Shown: positions 35,801 through 45,700, counted from the first letter of the stretch. The stretch is DNA of 64,000 nucleotides from Stenopsyche tienmushanensis (GCA_008973525.1 WACJ01000126.1:2108001-2172000); one strand, 5' to 3'. Notes: generated by a model from the sequence alone, not told the origin. Translations and numbers: made by a program.

Positions 35801-38800
35801 CTTATTAATACCACTACACCTAAAAGCACTGTTAATATATCACAAACTACACCTACATACCAATGGGTACCCCCTTTCCCTACCGCTTGGAAAAATAATC
35901 CAATAAAAGACAGTCAGGAAATGAAGGATAATTATGAAAATAGAGCCGCAAAGGCTTTAGAAACACAAAGAGCAACTTCAACGAGACGGCCTAGAAAAGA
36001 TTATTACATTTACGGAGTACTCCCAAATAATACTGTGGTACGTAAGGATCCTAACAATAACCAATTGGAGACTTTAACAGAAGCAAGTCCCTTTATAATA
36101 TTTGGAGTGTTGCCGAATAACACAATAGTAAGAAAATTCCCCAATGGAACATCACTGCCTACTGTGACGCATCGTATTGACGTTCTGCCAGTCGATCCAA
36201 GAAGCTTGAGAAATCCGAACAGCCCCGTGTACAGTTATCCTGATTTAATAAAACCAATCAATAATAACATTGTGGATACAATATCTACTAATGAAATAAC
36301 ACCAAATATATCTATCCAGAATCCAGAAAATCTCCAAAACATTGCCAAAAATATCCAAATGACGACCGTTCCTGTAAATAATTCACAAATAATGGTACTT
36401 GTATCTTTTTCAGCACGAATTGGTAGTGGGCGCCATTGCTTGCTTTGTTTATAAGGATATGGGATTTTATGTAAAATAGCAGGATAAATAAAAAAATATT
36501 ACAAACAAAATATCTACAAACATAACGAAACTTTAACATTTAAAATTATTCAAGTAATTTTACTAATTATTAATACAAACATCTGATTCTTACAAATTAT
36601 CTTTTTGTTAAATACTGTAGTAAATTCTAAATTCTTCATTTTCAAAGTATTGAATGTTTTTATATATAAATCTTAAATATTATTTACTTTGTTGTTAAAA
36701 AAAAAGTAATGATAGACTTTTCATTAATACTTTAGTAATAATAAACTAATTTAATTTTAATTTCACTAGCGAATTAATTAAACTAACTCTGTTAACTTTT
36801 GAATATGATTTTACTTTGAATGCGTAAGATGTATTTTTTTTCTGTTTATGTTTATTGAAATAAAATAATTTTAGGGTTCAAAAAATAATCAAAAGCAACA
36901 ATCTTCTACAGAATCAAACGTTATTAATCTATTGACGACTGCTAAATTACCGTCGATAGACGTCATTGTAAAAAGCAGTATCGCTAATGCTATCAAACAA
37001 GAATTTATCAGGACTAGTACAACCACACCGTCTACGACACCTCAATATCTTACTTTAGATATAGATCCTGAGGTCTGTTGTGATTTGCTTATATATATTT
37101 ATGTATAAATTTGTTTATGTATAAACAATAATATTGTATTTACGACGGTTTCAGACTAAACAAATAAGAACCGAACGACCGCCGGATGGCAATTCAAATG
37201 CATTATATCGTTGGAAGCCAATATCAAATGATATTTTAAATCCAGAAAAGGACGGAGAAATTAAAGAAAATGTACAAAGAATCACAACCGTTATTCCAGT
37301 GAATATCGAAAAAGCAACGACAACTGGTCAGTCATCAACGACTTTAAACAATAGACAAAATTATGCAAGAGGGGGTTTTATGGACTCTACGACATATAAA
37401 AGTGTATCTAAAGACAATTTCGATATCTTAAATGAAGTTGAGAGCATAACTAATATACCAACAACTGAAAGTAATCGAAAAGAAGAAATTCAGATACCCA
37501 TTATAAGTACAACACCACAAAGGCAAACAACCACTCAACGATATTCCAGTACATACACAACACAGAGAAATCCGATTTTGATTATCACTGAACCAATAAG
37601 TACAACAACACAGGAACGTCCTACTTCAACTACAACACAGAGACGTCCTACTACAATTATTACAACGGAAGCAACCACAACAACTACTACCACTGAAGCT
37701 CCGACAACAACCACTACGACTACAGCAGCTCCCACGACAACCACTACAGAAGCTCCTACAACAACAACAACTACTACTACTACAGAAGCTCCCACAACAA
37801 CAACAACAACTACTACTACGGAAGCTCCCACAACAACAACGACAACAACTACTACTACGCAAGCTCCCACAACAACAGAGCGTAAGACTACTACACAAAG
37901 AAGACCGATTTCCACTACCACACAACGGAGACCTCCTTCGACTACAAGTCGACGTCCAACTACTACAACTACCACAGAAAGTATCCCAAGAACTACAATT
38001 CAGCAGAGACCGACTATTACAACTACATCTGAAAGAAATACATATTCCACAAGACGAAGGACACCAACAAGAAGCTCTGAATTGGACGAAGAAATTATAA
38101 GTACAATAAAGCCAAATATGGCAACATATTCAGTACAAGACGATATTGCATTTTTAACGAATTTGGTAACTATTTTGAAATAGACAATAAGATTGAATGC
38201 ACTAATATTTAGAAATAATATAATTTACATTATTTTTGTAGCGTAAACTCGTCGTTCCTCGTCCAAATGACAAGGAGGAATCATTGGCTAATAGGATCAT
38301 CGCTCTTGCCGTCGATAAGAACTTGGCCGAATTGAAATATAATAGTACAACGACGACGACCCAAAGGAGTATTCCGTCTACTACGACCCAGCGTAGGATA
38401 TCTACGACAATCAGTCCAGATTTATTCTTAAACGAATATAGTACAATCAAACCAGAAACGTCTTCCTTTTCGGTCGAGGATGATATCGCATTCTTAATGA
38501 GTCTTGTAAGTATTTTTCAACACTAAAAAGTTTTTGATCTTTAAAATTAAAATATAAAACATGTTGTTAAAATTTAATTACAGCGGAAATTAGTTACACC
38601 TAAACCATACGATAAAGAACAATCAATTGCCAATAGAATTATAGCCTTGGCGGTTGATAAAAACTTATCAGATTTAAAAAGTACAACAACGACTACAACT
38701 ACCACAACCACCACAACAACAACAACAACTACTACTCCCCGACCGACAACTCGACCGACGACGCCTCGTACGAGAGCTCCAACGCGAAATCCTAAAAATT

Positions 38801-41034
38801 TAAACGGGAATATTAATATAAATAATCTGAATGGTGGATTGCAAACAAAAGGTGCATCAAAAAATACGCCTACTATTCAAGAAGATATAGCTTCGTTCCA
38901 AAACGACGCGAAGCTTCTTCAAGCTCTTCTCGGATTAACAGGACAAACGGTTCCAAATTTAAATTTACCATTGACCACAAGTCCTAAGCCTAAAACTACA
39001 ACTCTAAAAGACGCAGAACTGAAATTGATTCAAGAGCTATTGGCTAGTCCATCGCCCATCAATAATTTGGGATTAAATTCTGAAATATTAAATAGGCAAC
39101 CCACATCCAACCGTCCGACTATTGAAGTTAAAACTACTACCGTTAAAAGAAAAACTCCCAGCACGACGACACCATTGCCGATAATCGTAAATTCAAATCC
39201 AACACCATCAATTAATGAAGATTTAAAGAGCTTCGAGCAGGACGCTGCGCTTCTTCAGAGCTTACTAAAACTACAAGGAGCAGGTCAAGGAGCATCCAAA
39301 TCACAGCTTAATTTAGGAGGAGATAAAGCATTAGCTGCCTTGTTGGGACAAACCGTAAAACCCGTCGAAGCCACAAATGTTCCCGCAGGCGTCAGCACCG
39401 AATACGGCAAATCGAACGAAGCCATCTTGGCAGCGTTGCTTAAAGATAACGGAATAGGTCCAACTACACCTAATAATTTACAGGAGCAATTGAATTTAGC
39501 TGTAAGTTATTTATATTATGAATTGATTAATTATGAAATTTGTCTATTTTTAATTGAATATGAAATTATCTTAATGTTTACCAAGGCTCTATTGGATCAA
39601 GTGATAGTTACGCCGAAAGCAAAACCAAGATTTACAACAACGAGGCGTCCTCCACCGCCTCCGACAAGACAAGCCCGTCCAATTCTTGACGGGTTAGCTT
39701 GGCTATGGCAGCAGTGGCAAGAAACGGCTCCTGGCCCAGGCGGATCAAGCGGATCAGGTGGATCAGGCGGCTCGGGTGGATCGGCTTCATCAGCCGGCAT
39801 ATCAAGACCCTCGTCGAGTGCTTCTGGAGGCGGAGGCGGCGGATTATTTTCGATTTCAGGTCCATTCATTGGAAACGCAGACGAAGTAAGAGATATCCGA
39901 CAATCTGGTGCTGGAAATAGGGTAAGTCATTTTTTTAAAAACATGTATGCATTTGTGCTTATGTATGCTAATATTTTTGCACGTGAGCATTGTGTCAATA
40001 ACAATTTTAGAAGAGAGCAAAAATTGTTCAGATATATCTGATTTTTATAAGAAATAAATGTTTTTTCCAAGTATGCACACACGCAAGTGCAAATGCGATA
40101 GATTAATAAAATGCATGTATAAATAAAAATATATTTAAAGACTCAAAACATTATCTTGTGATAATGTCGATTAGGTTCCTTTACCTCCACCTCAAGTGGT
40201 AGATTCAGATCCGGGTAGAGGACAGCTCGTTACCGCAGCCATCAATGTTACCAGAGCATTCTCACAGTTCCTAGGAGCCGCATTACAGGTATGCTTTGTT
40301 GTTTTATCAATAACAGTTAATATTCATTAGCTAACAGAGATTTTCATAAAAATCCGACGACTCATTAATGTTCCTAATGAAAGTGTGTGTATATTTTATT
40401 TCTTATAAATATCTTTAATACCCTAATTCACTTGCAGCTTTCCAATGCATATGCTTCTATAAAAACTTATAATTTACTAACATTTTTATTCTTAAAAATA
40501 GCAAAGAATATGCATGTTCAAATGTGATATTGTGATAATTAACTCAATGTTATATATCTAAGAAATTATTCATAAGGCGGCAAATAGAAGAACTTGAAAC
40601 GTATCTACTAGCAATGTAAATTTAATTTTTTATCCAATAATAAGCACTAATATTAAAGTATAAAATATAAATATTAATAAAATACATGCCATAGTCAAGC
40701 GGGTATATAATCTTTATAATATTTCAAGCAATAGGCTGCCTATATGTAATTATGTTTTCATATTTATTATTATATAATAATTGCTTTGAAATACTAAAAA
40801 TATGTTTAAAAATATAAATATTTACATAATCGCGTAGTCGTTTGATGAAACTTGTTAACGGTGAAGCATTAAATGTGAAAAATCGTCTCGAATATGTTAT
40901 TATTTAAGATGAACGATGTTATGGAAACTTGAGTGCTTAATTTTCATTCGCAGGGTGCGGCTCAAACATTCCAGAGCGTATTCCGAGCCGGTACAAGAGC
41001 AGCGGGGGATGTTTACAGCAACGGCTCCGGCTAA
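28476..41034 (+). CDS. giant Thr/Ser-rich mucin-like protein gene (12 joined exons, 5' partial)
   Basis: Twelve open segments join through GT-AG introns into one frame: 28476-29819, 30658-30786, 30867-31610, 31695-31808, 33875-36394, 36875-37072, 37155-38165, 38242-38505, 38584-39501, 39586-39921, 40175-40288 and 40954-41034. They encode about 2590 residues. Every intron falls between codons (phase 0), so exons could be skipped or duplicated without frame change. The product is dominated by Thr, Ser, Pro, Asn and Arg, with Thr runs typical of O-glycosylated mucins, NNT sequons, and short ordered-looking modules near the end. No membrane segment is seen in these exons. No initiator Met or signal peptide is visible, so 5' exons are missing. 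A secreted matrix, cuticle or lumen-lining role is inferred from composition only. I do not recognise a named family. Confidence 0.85.
29913..30567 (-). mobile_element. mariner remnant inside the A-B intron
   Basis: Inverted ends reading CATCCAGAAAGTAAGGTT (left) and its near complement (right, ending TTCTGGATGAG) bracket about 650 bp. On the minus strand are pieces of a mariner transposase N-terminal half: GRQHVKKWIRL, then in a shifted frame ISDNLVQKIEEQVRNDRRVT and FPDISRILLGDIVSEKLGYK, a helix-turn-helix paired-like region. The catalytic C-terminal half is missing and replaced by short Glu/Lys-rich duplications near 29960-30050. Stops and frameshifts make it non-functional. It lies between splice sites and does not disturb the coding exons. 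Confidence 0.85.
30658..30786 (+). CDS. exon B: short Ser/Thr-rich exon (43 codons)
   Basis: A phase 0-0 exon bounded by AATTTAG (AG at 30656-30657) and TCAAAG|GTAAAT (donor 30787). It reads from KSPKVTTEESLSTR to TQTTNKFSK, the same Thr/Ser-rich, Lys-containing style as its neighbours. It lies just downstream of a mariner remnant in the preceding intron and 80 nt upstream of exon C. Confidence 0.7.
30867..31610 (+). CDS. exon C: basic Thr-rich exon with SRY motifs (248 or 251 codons)
   Basis: The acceptor is TATTTTAG ending at 30866. Two donors fit the end: ACA|GTAAGT at 31611 and CCT|GTAAGT at 31620, nine bases apart and both phase 0, so the choice adds or omits Val-Ser-Pro. The exon opens with FRTGRLTTTTTEPTVEDI and contains repeated basic Tyr motifs (ASRYSRKKK, TSYSRKKA, LSRYKSP, TSRYNPR) spaced by Thr- and Pro-rich linkers. 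These Ser-Arg-Tyr motifs recur in exon D, marking a modular region. Confidence 0.78.
31695..31808 (+). CDS. exon D: short SRYKGP exon (38 codons)
   Basis: The acceptor is TTTTTTACAG ending at 31694; the donor is ACAATG|GTAAGA at 31809. The 38 codons run from LINNARKKGHRFSSRYKGPF to PSVTSTM and repeat the SRYK motif of exon C. The exon is phase 0 on both sides. The following intron is the longest of the gene (about 2.07 kb). Confidence 0.72.
31809..33874 (+). other. long D-E intron
   Basis: About 2.07 kb of AT-rich sequence between exons D and E. Apart from one GC-richer island at about 32600-32770 I see only A/T-rich simple stretches. No additional phase-0 exon with good borders was recognised. 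Confidence 0.6.
32600..32770. other. GC-rich island of unknown nature in the D-E intron
   Basis: About 170 bp with markedly higher GC than the intron around it. It is open on the minus strand in two overlapping frames, for example a piece reading YDLVARFSLQATVSSYKPYW, without clean splice borders or a recognised family. It may be a remnant of a mobile element, a conserved non-coding element or an exon of another transcript. Confidence 0.35.
33875..36394 (+). CDS. exon E: 840-codon Thr/Ser-rich mucin exon with two GVLPNNT repeats
   Basis: The acceptor is TTTATTGCAG ending at 33874; the donor is AATAATG|GTACTT at 36395, a fairly weak site. Most of the exon is Thr/Ser-rich with many TTTTT, TETP and STTT stretches, as in heavily O-glycosylated proteins. 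A non-repetitive charged helix-like segment begins SRRAKLLRDIEKLILDND near 35287. Near the end (about 36000-36150) are two related units, YIYGVLPNNTVVRK and FIIFGVLPNNTIVRK, each with an NNT N-glycosylation sequon and a hydrophobic lead-in. They are the most domain-like part of the exon. If the donor is not used the frame runs to a stop at 36452-36454. Confidence 0.85.
36395..36874 (+). other. E-F intron with possible alternative 3' end
   Basis: If the weak exon E donor is ignored, the frame continues for 19 codons, including VLVSFSARIGSGRHCLLCL, to a TAA at 36452-36454. An AATAAA lies at about 36487. This would make a shorter isoform by intronic polyadenylation. The rest of the intron is featureless and AT-rich. 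Confidence 0.3.
36875..37072 (+). CDS. exon F (66 codons)
   Basis: The acceptor is AATTTTAG ending at 36874; the donor is CCTGAG|GTCTGT at 37073, a weak match. The reading starts GSKNNQKQQSSTESNVINLL, passes through KLPSIDVIVKSSIANAIKQE, a less polar stretch, and ends Thr-rich (TSTTTPSTTPQYLTLDIDPE). Phase 0-0. The border assignments rest on frame continuity with exons E and G. Confidence 0.65.
37155..38165 (+). CDS. exon G: TEAP-poly-Thr tandem-repeat mucin domain (337 codons)
   Basis: The acceptor is GGTTTCAG ending at 37154; the donor is AATTTG|GTAACT at 38166. After a non-repetitive start (TKQIRTERPPDGNSNALYRW) comes a mucin block at about 37690-37880. It has at least five units of Glu-Ala-Pro (or Ala-Ala-Pro, Gln-Ala-Pro) followed by 5-10 Thr, flanked by TTQRRP-type repeats. 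The end has a different texture: ATYSVQDDIAFLTNL, closely matched at the end of exon H (SFSVEDDIAFLMSL). The Thr block is a microsatellite-like ACN repeat and likely varies in length. Confidence 0.85.
38242..38505 (+). CDS. exon H: first RKLV/ANRIIALAVDKN copy (88 codons)
   Basis: The acceptor is TATTTTTGTAG ending at 38241; the donor is AGTCTT|GTAAGT at 38506. It starts RKLVVPRPNDKEESLANRI and continues IIALAVDKNLAELK, then a short Thr-rich block, then FSVEDDIAFLMSL. The first 30 or so residues are closely paralleled at the start of exon I and the last 13 at the end of exon G. This suggests local exon duplication. Introns on both sides are very short (76 and 78 nt). Confidence 0.82.
38584..39501 (+). 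CDS. exon I: second RKLV/ANRIIALAVDKN copy plus helical DI-SF-DA-LLQ repeats (306 codons)
   Basis: The acceptor is AATTACAG ending at 38583; the donor is TTAGCT|GTAAGT at 39502. It begins RKLVTPKPYDKEQSIANRI then IIALAVDKNLSDLK, paralogous to exon H, followed by a poly-Thr run. Two leucine-rich amphipathic units follow: IQEDIASFQNDAKLLQALL and INEDLKSFEQDAALLQSLL. Further helix-like stretches (LKLIQELLASP, NEAILAALLKDNGIGP) come after. These repeats contrast with the disordered mucin parts and look like a structured C-terminal module. Confidence 0.82.
39586..39921 (+). CDS. exon J: Pro-rich then Gly/Ser-rich linker (112 codons)
   Basis: The acceptor is TTTACCAAG ending at 39585; the donor is AATAGG|GTAAGT at 39922. 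It reads ALLDQVIVTPKAKPRF, a Pro-rich stretch (RRPPPPPTRQ), a Trp-containing segment (LDGLAWLWQQWQE), a GGSGGSGGS linker, a poly-Gly run and GPFIGNADEVRDIRQ. The preceding 84-nt intron is open in the same frame, so intron retention would keep the frame. Local GC content is clearly higher than in the rest of the gene. Confidence 0.8.
40175..40288 (+). CDS. exon K: short C-terminal exon (38 codons)
   Basis: The acceptor is TCGATTAG ending at 40174; the donor is TTACAG|GTATGC at 40289. It reads VPLPPPQVVDSDPGRG then QLVTAAINVTRAFSQFLGAA, an Ala-rich amphipathic helix with one NVT sequon. It is non-repetitive and codon-regular, continues into exon L with the same texture, and so is probably part of a conserved C-terminal module. 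Confidence 0.75.
40289..40953 (+). other. K-L intron
   Basis: AT-rich intron of 665 nt before the terminal exon. I see no repeat or additional exon in it. Confidence 0.6.
40954..41034 (+). CDS. exon L: terminal exon (26 codons and stop)
   Basis: The acceptor is TTTTCATTCGCAG ending at 40953. The reading GAAQTFQSVFRAGTRAAGDV continues to YSNGSG and a TAA stop at 41032-41034. Together with exon K it makes an Ala/Gly-rich amphipathic C-terminus. An AATAAA signal lies at 41283-41288 and further A/T-rich signals follow. Confidence 0.78.
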   Translation, partial: GAAQTFQSVFRAGTRAAGDVYSNGSG

Positions 41035-41300
41035 AATGAATAGCAAATATAAACCAATGAGTCTAAATGCAACTATTCATAAAGCACAAGTCATTAATTT
41101 TACTTTTTTGTGTAAATTTACGCTTAGAGAGAGTATTCTTTCGTTGGCTTGACGATTTCAGGACAAATCCGAAATCTGTTGAAAGCATCATGTAATATAT
41201 GAATGTGCACTAAATAACTTAAATCGTCCGTTTAATATAACGTTTTATACTTCGATTGTTAAAATTTTAAATTTGTACATCTAATAAATACATTTACATT
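41035..41300 (+). other. 3' UTR and polyadenylation signal of the mucin-like gene
   Basis: Non-coding AT-rich sequence after the stop codon. The first AATAAA hexamer is at 41283-41288 and others follow before 41600, so the transcript end could vary. The signal was identified by motif only. Confidence 0.5.
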
Positions 41301-42264
41301 CGGTCTTCACGGCTTTGAAAAAGCGTTCGGACTTGCTATAATACTATAAAGACATTTTTCGTCTGTGATGTAAATATTTTTATTGAATCGTCGTTAATAT
41401 TAAGTACACACCGGGAACATTTAACAATATAGGAGTATAAAATGGAATATTTTACAATAATGTACATATGTAGATAGAGCAAATATGTTGTTATATACAC
41501 GTATATATTTTTTCGTTTATCTTTGTAAAAATTCTCGAAAGCATTATAAAAACATTAATAATTCTTAGTCAATAAATACATTTAGACATATTTATTTTCA
41601 ACGTAAATTATGTGTTAAGTAGTAAAATGACATGAGTCTATATAAAAACAATAAATTTAGATGAAATTTCATTACATATTTGTTATAATAAACTTATTCC
41701 AGGCTATTTTATAAGTTATTCAAGAAAGGCAATTGATCATGAATAGTTTTGAATGATGGTTGTGAATATTTTTAAGCGATGTTAATAATTATTTATTGAT
41801 AATAACATTGTGCAGTGTTTTAAACGAAACAAAACGTATGTTATATTAAATGGATCTGGGAACAACTTCGATAAACGCGGTTGAATGAAGTGGAATTGGA
41901 TGCGTAACGAATGATCTAATTGAGTACGGATGTTCTAATATATATTCCCTTGTATCTTTGATTCTTCGACCAACTTGAAATTTTTAATCAGTCGCTCACG
42001 TTTAGAATATAACACATCCTTTTCGGAATTATATTTCTGCTCTATGAATATTTAGTAGAATCTGAGCATTCATTAATATAAATGTATTCTTGTGAAAAAT
42101 TTCTTATGAGGTTTCACTTCAAATTATTTTCTTCTAGTCTTCTACAACTTTTCTACTATTTTCCTATTATATTTAAAATTCTCTGCTAAATAATTATACA
42201 TACTATTTAAAATATATTTATAAATCCAATTGAAAAGTTGACCCAAATTGACTAAATACTACAT
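41301..42264. other. no recognisable feature
   Basis: AT-rich sequence downstream of the mucin-like gene with extra AATAAA hexamers. No supported gene or repeat pairing. Confidence 0.4.
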
Positions 42265-42607
42265 ACAATGGTCATCCATAAATTAAGGTTTCAACATTTA
42301 TACAGTATGCTTGTATTGCATAGATCGAGACAATTCTGTAGTCAGATCATCAGCTTTGCCGCCAGCTCTTTTTAGATTCTGGCGTGTAGTGAACATCCAC
42401 GTCTCATCCCCCGTTTCGATATAGTCCAGAAAAATCGGTCGTCAAGCGTCACACGGCTTGTTCTTCAATTTTTTGCAAAAGTTCATCAGAAATTACTGAT
42501 CGTCTCCTACTCATTGCCTTGTAGTGAGTGACCAAACCAAACAAACTGACCGTTGGGATCCCCCGTATACAACAGGATCCACCGCCTTATCTTCTAGATG
42601 ACCCTCG
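42265..42607 (-). mobile_element. mariner remnant with both termini
   Basis: The left end (GTCATCCATAAATTAAGGTT) and right end (CTTCTAGATGACCCTCG then TA) are inverted copies of the CGAGGGTCATCCAGAAAG end seen at 4918. The minus strand retains pieces of transposase. GDETW, which carries the first catalytic Asp of the mariner DDD triad, falls near 42385-42405, and short pieces of the N-terminal domain lie at 42430-42510. About 340 bp, internally deleted and dead. Confidence 0.75.
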
Positions 42608-45600
42608 TATTTTATTCATGGTTTTTTAAATTTGCTTAGAGTGATCAATAAAGCTATGTTGCTTGAGCGCTATTTAGTATTCAAATACCGATTATAAGTC
42701 TTATTTTAGTTTTTAATATCAATTAGCACTCTTAAGATAATTGAATATTCCATGTGCCATAAAGCACGTGAAAAAAATAAATAATTTTATACAAATTGTG
42801 TATAAAATAATATAACATATAAAATATAAACACTTATTGTTTTTTTTCCGCTCGCTAATTAAGATATATATTTTTTCCGTTATAGTGATTGATGATGATA
42901 TATCAATTATTATGCTTTACGGAAACTATGGTGGAAAATACATCATGTATTTTTATATTGAAGCTTTATAATTCTGTTTTTTGAATCAATTGATGTTATA
43001 TATCCATTTTATCGAATGTAAAATAGTTTCAATGACGATAAAATGCATGTTTTATTGAACTAAATTATGATAATTTTAAGATAATATAAATCAAATATAT
43101 TAAAGATTGTTATGTTACTTGTCTTATAGTGGAAAAAATTAATCGATGAACGCTTTTGTCGATGAAAGGTTTCTTTTTTAAATTCATTGATACAATTTCT
43201 ATCGTACATTTTTAAGGATTCGTACAAAAGTGTTCATAGATTAATTTAAAAACATATTAGCTTATATATCATTAAGGCTTATGATTATACATTTATTATC
43301 AATGCTTATTTATTTATATTATATTTATTGCAATGTAACATTGGCAATGATTATTTATTTTCTCAAGTCCTATATCTGATTCCTTAAAAATATCACATAC
43401 GATACATCTGTAGACATAGGAACTTAGATATTTAGTCAATATGATATCTGTACGTGTAGAAATATGTAAACGATTTACAAAAGTAGAAAGGATAGTCATT
43501 TTTCTATTGATATTTTATAAGAAATTTTGTACATACATTTGGATAATAAATATGAATAGGAAAAAATTGTTTATTTTTTGTAATGTAAATAAATGGAATT
43601 CTTTAAACAGCGTCGTTTGATTTATAAAATTGATACAATCCTAGAATCGCACAAATTTCCCCGTCTCTTTTGCATTCCAATTGTCCTTAAATATCCCTAT
43701 TTTAAATGCTTCGCAGACATTCATTGCTTTAGACGCTGTCGTAAATGTCTTTATTTATGTACGGTGGATATAAAAATAGTCAAATACAATAATATTATAA
43801 ATTCCGATCCTAGATAAAGCATATAAATGCTCCAAAGTTGAAAAAATAATGTCTATAAATAAAAGATTTTACATCGGACATGGACAAAGTACATTTTTCA
43901 GAGTACACGTTCTATTTTTTGCTTGGATATTTTCATTTATTTTTATCGTACTGTAATGTCTCATTTTATTTTTTGTGACGGTTGTAATATGAATTTCTGA
44001 GCATTGAGAAGGGATTGTACAGGAAATGTTATTATAAATATATCTAAAAACAGGACAATATTGAAGATTTAGAATTTTTATGCGGTCGTTTGAATGCAAT
44101 TCAGAGTAAGCTTTTTGCGATTCAATCATTTGATTATATTTTATTTCAATGGAAAAAATGTAAATGTGTAATAGTAGCTTTATATTTAATAATAATAGCA
44201 TTTATTTGCAAAATTATAGCACAATAAATTAATGTAACATATTTAGCCTATACACATTCATACAAATTGTTTGAACATAAATTTTATGATTGTATCCTTT
44301 ATCTTAAATACAAACTATAATATTATTCATAAAATTGAAATAAATTGATTAAATATCTTATTTAATTAAATAGAGAGAAATAAGAAGTTTAAAAAAAATC
44401 ATTTCTACGCTCGAATAACGCATAGAACTATTTAAAAAAATACATTAAAACATTGATATTTAAAAGCAAATTGCTGCTATAAAGCATTATTACACTATTA
44501 TATTTTATATTCATCCATTTAATTGCTTTAAAATAATTATAGAGCTTATAAATATGTTTGGGTTCTTTCAATTATTAAAATTTATACGTCGGAGCGTAAC
44601 GTTAAAACGCTTTTTTAACGACAACCCTGCACTTTAGAGTCATTATTAACACATCTTGTTTTTAGATCATGATTTCATTTCTTAATCCCCTGCCGGAGGA
44701 ATGCTTTGTTTGGACATATCCTGATTTAAGAATAAATACTAAAAAAATATGTCCGATGAAAATATTTTTTAGCGTTATACGATGAAAATAATTGACCACA
44801 AACGGAGTTTACGCGGAAGTCAACAGATGGTGAAGTAATTCCATAAGTAATTATTAATACAACGGCCTGACTCAATTTTCAGACGAATAACAACGATAAA
44901 ATTGCCACTAATATAATAAAGATTTATAGGCAACGAGTATATATTAGTTATGTAATTTATTCAAGCAGTATCAAATCAGATCCTTGATCCGCCTCGACTT
45001 CTGGAAACGAGATATTATATGATCTAGATCGGCTGGCCATAATAAAGGCGTGGACTGGCCGTTGAATATTTTAATTGAATTATTCTGCCTCCGTTTTTAT
45101 AAGTGCATAACATTAAAAATAATTAATCGACAGTAAAATAACACTAACAGTAGTGAATGTGTATTTTCCTTTTACAAGTAAACATATTTAAAATATAACG
45201 TCAAACATATATAATATATAAAGCAATCGTTGAGGTTGAAATGAGTTGTTACCGTGTATAAATATTGATACATGATTGTAAAAAAAGAAAAAAAGTGTTT
45301 TTGTCAAGATTGAATATTGAAAATGGATTTACTTATGAACCAAAACAGGACTTTGAACTTTTCCTCTTCTAGAAAAACTAGCAATTAAAAAAAATATTTT
45401 CCATGTAATTATGCAAAAATTATTCCAAAAGGGAAAGCTTCGAATTGCGACAAGAAATAATGCTCGTTGTTCGCAATTAATATTTATTGAAAACACACAA
45501 ATGGCGCCGAAAATTATTTAAATTATGCGATATTTTGGATACGAAGGTTGATCGGTTACTAAGGAAAACGTCCAAATATTTACAGCCGAGATGATGAGTA

Positions 45601-45700
45601 GTAATTCCAGTTTATCGACGCTAAAAATGCAAAAATGTTCAACAACTATTTACTGAGGCGGCCAAAAAAATCTTTTACGACTCAATATATTCTGTTTAAA
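42608..45700. other. no recognisable gene
   Basis: About 3 kb of AT-rich sequence. Open frames at 43314-43499, 43593-43817 and 43869-44201 have no recognised product or splice borders. No paired inverted ends were found. Confidence 0.35.

Noticed and set aside
37535..37975. 146-codon poly-Val minus-strand frame and an overlapping Cys/Ser-rich frame
   Set aside because: Shadow of the poly-Thr mucin block in exon G.
39597..39920. Pro-rich minus-strand frames and an Arg-rich plus frame over exon J
   Set aside because: They arise from the Gly/Ser/Pro codon repeats of exon J. The spliced plus frame explains the sequence.
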